Source: Phlebiopsis flavidoalba
Taxonomy: Eukaryota > Basidiomycota > Agaricomycetes > Polyporales > Phanerochaetaceae
NCBI GenBank assembly: GCA_035772785.1
Contig: JAOCPU010000070.1
Coordinates: 1-64,000 of the forward strand
Direction of reading: 5' to 3'
DNA: 64,000 nt
The notes under the pieces are model-generated. The model saw only the letters and a program-made list of their open reading frames with translations, searched no databases and had not been told where the DNA came from. Positions 58,922 through 64,000 of this stretch are shown here, piece after piece. How positions within the stretch are numbered: position 1 is the first letter of the stretch; each line of letters opens with the position of its first letter. The position numbers were made by a program, and so were the translations under genes.

Positions 58922-61009
58922 GGCGTCTGTGGTACAGCTTGTGAACGAGGCCCAAGGATTTAAGAGACGGTTATAAAAGGCTGTAGACAAATGACAGCTA
59001 CCGTAAACCAGCCTTCGCTATATAAAGCTCGCTGAGTGTGCTCACGCCCCAGCACCGGCGTAAACACTCCCAAGCCCTCCTACAGAACGTGAGACCCACG
59101 CGCAGTGTCAGCAGCAAATGACCAGACTTACTGCATGCCTTCCTGCGATTGGTTGACTCACAAGTTCGGGCGGTAAGCGCAGCTAGAACTTTGTGCAACG
59201 CAGCACCCGCCGTGAAACCTTCATGAATCTATTCAATCTGAAGCCACGGACCGTTGGTTGCTTTTGTTTGATGCGTAGTCGGGTAGAATTTCACACTTGC
59301 GTGTATCTTGTACTTCCTGCAGAGCCTTCTAGCACTGACATCGTCTTCGTCATATCGATTATTCTCCGCGCGGGAGTCGTACTAGTAGAACGGGATCACG
59401 AAAAACCTTGAGGGGCCGTGGGAACAAAAGATGGGAATTGCCGGACTTCGGACCCGGCGCCACGAGTCGGGAGACTTTTCTTGCTCGGTAGCGTTTTCTT
59501 CATGGTGCGTCGTGCGAGCATGTGAGATTAAAACCACATATTTATCATCTCACGAGACATGAGGGAATGAATGCTTTATATCTTGCCAACTCAACATGAA
59601 TGTGAGCTACTGACTCGATCCGCACAGTCCCAACTCCTAGATCATGTCTTCCCGGTCGCCGGGTGTTTGATGCTTTCTTGCACATGGCGATGTGGTGATG
59701 TTAGCGTATACGGTATGCGAACAAAAGCGGAACATTGATGCTTGTACTCACGGGATGCTTTACAGCCCAGGCACCTCCGGTCGACGAGTGCTATCTCGGA
59801 GACTCTTTGTGCGATGGAAATACGTGAGCAATGTATTTTACATTGCTCTTACATTACCTTACGTACGGCAAACACGCGGCTAGTATGCTCATGCTCCCGA
59901 AGGTATTTGATGATGTGAATCAGATGATTCGGTTTTTTGTCTTACTGAGAGCACCCCTGTGAAGGGTGCCGTCACGTGCACCCTGTGAGTCCGTTCTTTT
60001 GCCTCGTTTGCGTTGAACTTTATCGATTAGATTTAGAAACATTATCATTCTTGCGCTTAGACGGCATGAAAGCTCCATAGCGTAAGTTTATCAAAGGTAC
60101 TTTAAGCTGTGTACCTTGCATGTGCGGTTTTCATGCTCAAGATAACTTACTAAGTATTTACTAGCAGGCAAGGATAGCTCAGCCATTGCAGGTAGATGAT
60201 CGATCGCCGGTCAACTCATTTAAACGCGTGCATCATTCGCCATCTCACGGCAAACACAGCTTGAAAATCTTTAATCATCTTGTGTCTGCAGCATTCTCAA
60301 CATCTAAACCTCCGAACGTGGGGTACCAAAAGTGAAAACGAAGATGGATACGGATGCACGAGGGCGCCTAGTTAGTCCGATAATCATAAGTTAGTAGCCG
60401 TGCACGTCAGGCCGCTTTCGTGCATTCGGCAACTCTTCGTAAGAAAATAGCGCTTTGAGAGCATACATCAAGGGCCCTTTCACTCGTAAAGCCTCAACTC
60501 CCCACACAGTGAGAATGACAATAATATGTGGTTCGAGTCACTGTCCATATTAGGGGCTTTTGAAAAGTAATTTTCAAGGAGGATGGTATGTATAAATTGT
60601 GCATATTCGGTGCAAGTCCAGCGAACCCTGAAGGCTGCGGCGTGGGCGCATTCGGATGCTTGCAAAGGCGCTGCGCGATTGTCGTGATCAGTAATACATC
60701 GCCTAGTATTTACGGATACGCTGCGTATCGCGGCTTCGTCAGCCCTTCCCTCAGTGGCTGACGACTGCCATCAACTTGGATTGCATATGGCGATAGGGTC
60801 GTAGGTCTGAGGTTATACATGAATAAATCGGGCATCGCGGCAAACCTCGATCCTTTGATCGGAGATGCGGGTTTTACAAGATGTCATCAAGACCTCTAAT
60901 CATTGAACTGCGCCACAGATTGAGGAAGTTGACATGTACAGCACAGTATTTAAGTGTGACTCTTCCAACCCGAAGGGATAGAACCTGACCACCATACCGC
61001 AACACACAG
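58922..61009. other. Gene-poor region upstream of the DJ-1 gene
   Basis: About 2.1 kb with no recognised gene on either strand. Open frames are short and lack family motifs. It contains an inverted pair (CACCC...GGGTG) near 59954-59969 and several AT-rich patches. tRNA-like A/B box pairs were looked for and not found. It may hold long UTRs, a non-coding RNA or decayed sequence; I cannot decide. Confidence 0.4.
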
Positions 61010-61809
61010 ATGGCTCCCCTCAGAGTCGGTGTCTTCCTCGTCGGCTCTTGCGTCCAATTCCTTGATTTATCATCCGTCGATATCCTCGCTATGTCATGCA
61101 TCGAGTATCTCAAGGAAGCGCAGATTCCGGAGATCGTGCGCTCTAAGGGACAATCCATGGACTTTCTGTATATCACAGAGAAAGGAAAGGGTCCATACAG
61201 TGTGACCGGCGGGACTCCAGGTACAAGCTACTGTGAGTGATCCAAGGCGATGGTTCTACTTGCTTGCTTTTAAGTATCACGCTCACCGTTCGTATAGCAT
61301 GGGTTCGATAACGCCGGCCAGCTGGATTACCTGCTAATCCCTGGTCCCGATCCCACGTATCAATCCACACAGGCCGAGAAGGAGTTTGTACGCTCCCAGC
61401 TTCCGGGGCTTAGACACATATTCGGTATCTGCACCGGTACATTCATACTTGCCCAAGCAGGCGTCCTCGACGGGCTGTCTGCTACGGACCGCGCGCACCT
61501 TGTTACCCCTACTTAAGCAGATGGCTCCTAATGCGGTTTTGGACGGAGAAGCGATGGGAGGTGGATGCATCAGGAAAGGTCTGGACGAGTGGTGGGGTGA
61601 CGAATGGCCAGGATGCGCTCGCTGCGTTTGTCCGTAAGACGTATGCGCCCGAGATTGCGGAGCTAGTCTGCACAATGGCAGACGTTGGAGACCGAGGACA
61701 GTTATACCCAGATCAGGTCGGGGAGGCGTTGAGAGTAATTAATATGGAAATAAACCGTCACCATGATCATGGGACGAAACTTGGAACAGCCCTGCATACT
61801 GGGCGCTAA
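61010..61809 (+). CDS. DJ-1/PfpI-family protein (ThiJ-like)
   Basis: Member of the DJ-1/PfpI superfamily, closest in style to the fungal isonitrile-hydratase-like or ThiJ group; the reaction is unknown. MAPLRVGVFLVGSCVQFLDL starts at 61010, then SSVDILAMSCIEYLKEAQIP and KGPYSVTGGTP. An intron (about 61231-61299) leads to HGFDNAGQLDYLLIPGPDPT and EKEFVRSQLPGLRHIFGICT. The nucleophile-elbow cysteine, in FGICTG, is encoded at 61430-61432, followed by FILAQAGVLDGLSAT. After frame breaks come RFWTEKRWEVDASGKVWTSG and GVTNGQDALAAFVRKTYAPE, and the end HDHGTKLGTALHTGR with a stop at 61807-61809. Length and order fit a single-domain protein of about 230 residues. Confidence 0.88.
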
Positions 61810-61824
61810 CCCGATTCGACTAAA

Positions 61825-61894
61825 AACGCCTCGTGGCGTTGATTCACGCCTGCAAAAAGGCGCTTAAGTGCGATTGCTACGCATTCCAAGCGCC
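61825..61894 (+). other. Cluster of perfect short inverted repeats after the DJ-1 stop
   Basis: AACGCC (61825-61830) and GGCGTT (61835-61840) form a 6-bp stem with a 4-base loop. CGCC (61847-61850) can pair with GGCG (61859-61862). Alternatively GGCGCTT (61859-61865) pairs perfectly with AAGCGCC (61888-61894). The cluster starts 16 bases past the stop codon and is probably in the 3' UTR. Function is unknown. Confidence 0.5.
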
Positions 61895-62698
61895 ATGCCA
61901 TGGACACACCGGTGAATCACCGTTATGGCTGTTGTAGTTTGAATCGAGGGCTTGAGTTATTGGTACCAGAGCCCATACGTGCCGCGATCTTGTCTTTCAT
62001 CGACGACTTGGCTCATAGCTTGTAGCTTGAGATTCCCGCGAATGTATATCACTTAAGAAATCTCAGTGTGAATGTTTAGCAGATTAAATCCTTCGCTTCA
62101 AATAGGATCCCCAAAGATAGCATAATATAAATCCTCGGGGGGACTCATGGCGATATTGTAGTTGGATCGTTTGTCATAGCTGCTGAGACGAACAAGGATT
62201 TGCGTACCATGTAAGTACTGACTCGTTTGATTTTCAGCAATCAACACAAAAACGGCCTTATGATCTTCTTGACCAGACTCATGAGCTAGCAGTTAGTACA
62301 TGGTAGTAGCAGGCTGATTATTCTCACATACGCTCAAGATGAACAAGGTCATCACTCCACAAGGCAAGATGGACAGATGGAACGTACGACTGGGAGTGGC
62401 CTTTTGAAGATGGGCGCACGCGGCGTGATTTGGGCGCCCGGAGAAAGGCGGCGTTAGGGCGCCCAGACTCATCTCGCAGACTCGCAACCAACACAGCTTG
62501 CTCTAATCCCCTACCCTCTAGTTCGCCAGGCTTGACTGACTGTTGCTAGAACACCTCTCGATAATTATTGTCCCGAATCTCAAACTCTCTTCCTCCTATA
62601 TCCTGACTTCTACGCCGCATCGACTGCTTGCGTTGGACGCAGGCCGGATTCCTCGTATCTTGGACTATCGTACAGCCCCAATCGCAGGGACATAATCC
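61895..62698. other. Intergenic region upstream of the Bsd2-like gene
   Basis: About 800 bases with no recognised gene. It should contain the promoter and 5' UTR of the downstream gene. Short frames on the minus strand near 62300-62490 have no motif. Confidence 0.45.
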
Positions 62699-64000
62699 AT
62701 GTCATCCAACGCCCGCTACGCTCCTCTACCCAATCCTCGCTCAGAAGTATGATGCTCAGAATGAGATGGAGGCAGCCCCTTTCTCGAGTCTGACGATGAA
62801 GACGACCACGATCACCCGCAGGTGAGGGCTCCCAATACAAGAAACGGCTATAGTTCTCTGCCTGCTGCCGACCCCCCCAGAGATCTCCTCATCTCCTACC
62901 GACGAAGCCAACTCCCGCACTGCTAACACCTACGACTTCGAGCGCATCAATTACGGTGCCGACTGGGCACAACCCCCACCAGGCTCGCCACCAGCCACCA
63001 CCCAATTCTTCCAGGTTCAAATGGGCGGAAACTCGAACGGCTTCATCCCAGACTTTTCCAGCGTAGCGAGGGGTGCACAGCAGAGAACGAGTGGATGGGC
63101 CCGGATGGTGCTGCCACAGAGGGTTGCGGAACGTTTGGGCGTGGCCAATGCTCCTGCGGAGGGCGTCGTGGGCGGTGGTACGGCCAATGACGGTGTGTTT
63201 TGCAAACGTGACAGCGAAGCCGTCTAGAGCGATACAGATCACAGAAGGTAGCCCTCGTCCTAGCATCCAGTAATGCTTTCGCTGACTTTCACCGCTCAGG
63301 CGACAATACGTACCTTGTTCCAGAAGAGTCTCAGAAAGATGCACCGCCTTCCTATGCATCTGCCCAAGCTGATGCTGTTCCGCCATACTGGGAGACTACA
63401 ATTCACGCTCCTTCTTCCGGATCCGGTCCTGGAGATGTCATGATTGATTCCTTACCCACTGGATCTCTATTCTCCTTCCTTTGGAACATGCTTGTTTCGA
63501 TCTCCTTCCAGTTTGTGGGCTTCTTGCTCACCTACCTTCTCCACACCACACACGCGGCCAAGCTTGGCTCTCGAGCTGGTCTGGGCATCACTCTCATCCA
63601 GTATGGCTTCGCCATGCGCGATGTCGTGCGGAGGATTGGAACAAGGACCAGGTCGAGAGCGAGGGGTGGGGCTGGCAGTCTACTCAACAGGGCGAAAGCA
63701 GCCGGCTCTGCCCACTTTTGGCACCGCAGCAGAGGCGGAAGAGTACTACAACAATCTGGCGGCGAACGGTACTGCGTGGCCAGAGCAGCATACCCGTAAA
63801 CGTCGGCGATGGACAACACGACTTTCTTCGGGGATGGTACGACGGAATGGCTCTCGTTCTTCCTCATGACTGTCGGTAAGTCTACACTCTCATCTTAGTT
63901 GGCGGACCAATACTCATTTACCCGTGCAGGATGGTTCGTCTTACTGACATCGCTGCTTGGCTTCTGGCGGGTGAAGCGATGGGAAAGGGGTATCTTAGCC
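62699..64000 (+). CDS. Bsd2/Ndfip-family membrane adaptor (partial, cut by window end)
   Basis: Membrane adaptors of this family recruit the Rsp5/Nedd4 ubiquitin ligase through PPxY motifs, sorting metal transporters and other cargo to the vacuole. MSSNARYAPLPNPRSE starts at 62699. Then come an acidic SSDDEDDHDHPQ segment, TYDFERINYGADWAQPPPGS and GNSNGFIPDFSSVARG. After an intron, DNTYLVPEESQKDA precedes PPSY (63344-63355) and VPPYW with PPY at 63380-63388. Transmembrane helices follow: GSLFSFLWNMLVSISFQFVG, FLLTYLLHTTHAAKLGSRAG and LGITLIQYGFAMRD; the small-residue AAKLGSRAG loop is typical of the family. After a charged loop, WFVLLTSLLGFWRVKRWERG forms a last helix at the window edge. The 3' end lies outside. 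Confidence 0.9.

Noticed and set aside
60171..60221. GGATAGCTCAG resembling a tRNA A box
   Set aside because: No matching B box follows, and the flanks do not pair as an acceptor stem.
1168..64000. Reading the broken genes as a pseudogene cluster or repeat-induced mutation
   Set aside because: The lesions are indels and not C-to-T changes, splice sites and most active-site residues survive, and essential single-copy genes are affected equally.

Overview
The window looks like nuclear DNA of a basidiomycete fungus, most likely an Agaricomycete. The evidence is short GT-AG introns of about 50-70 bases, compact intergenic gaps, pyrimidine-rich tracts before start codons, and a gene set typical of that group: a KDM5-type demethylase, an Usp1-domain septation protein, the ERMES subunit Mdm34, a Virilizer-like protein, paired sedolisin proteases and a BTB protein. 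I see no bacterial operon, CRISPR array, rRNA or convincing tRNA.

Almost no gene reads through in one frame. Family motifs continue across the break in another frame, usually one or two bases off. Because this affects essential genes (Sec18, TFIIB, eIF3m, Rrs1, GPI deacylase) as much as accessory ones, base-level indel errors in the sequence explain it better than mass pseudogenisation. CDS spans below are therefore gene spans (exons, introns and shifts together). I chose ends by family knowledge and not by a single open frame.

Layout: 1.2-8.1 kb KDM5/JARID1 demethylase (+); 8.5-11.0 CorA/Mnr2 Mg transporter (-); 11.7-14.8 GPI inositol-deacylase (+); 15.2-18.3 Usp1-domain protein (+); 18.7-21.0 Mdm34 (+); 21.5-25.4 Virilizer-like protein (-); 25.6-26.6 ORMDL (+); 26.9-28.5 Mtd1 (-); 29.1-30.1 Glc8/inhibitor-2 (-); 30.6-32.1 STIMATE family (-); 32.35-33.9 eIF3m (+); 34-36.7 poorly resolved small genes, one with a B-box-like zinc cluster; 37.3-40.2 Sec18/NSF (+); 40.2-41.4 unassigned; 41.5-47.05 two tandem sedolisins (+); 47.1-48.4 C9orf78/Tls1-like splicing factor (-); 48.8-49.9 GNAT (+); 49.9-51.4 possible small inverted-repeat element and a hypothetical gene; 51.5-52.4 BTB (-); 53.0-54.2 Rrs1 (+); 54.4-55.5 TFIIB (-); 55.9-57.5 Ser/Pro-rich protein (+); 57.9-58.9 second GNAT (-); 58.9-61.0 gene-poor; 61.0-61.8 DJ-1/PfpI (+); 62.7-64.0 Bsd2/Ndfip-like protein (+, cut by the window end).

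The genes are mostly unrelated housekeeping loci. Local relationships are the sedolisin duplication, the inverted GNAT pair about 9 kb apart, and two short divergent promoters (Virilizer/ORMDL and STIMATE/eIF3m). I did not find a convincing previously undescribed system. The items most worth checking are the Virilizer-like gene, the divergence of the two sedolisins at the catalytic acid site, and the inverted-repeat element near 50.0-50.35 kb.
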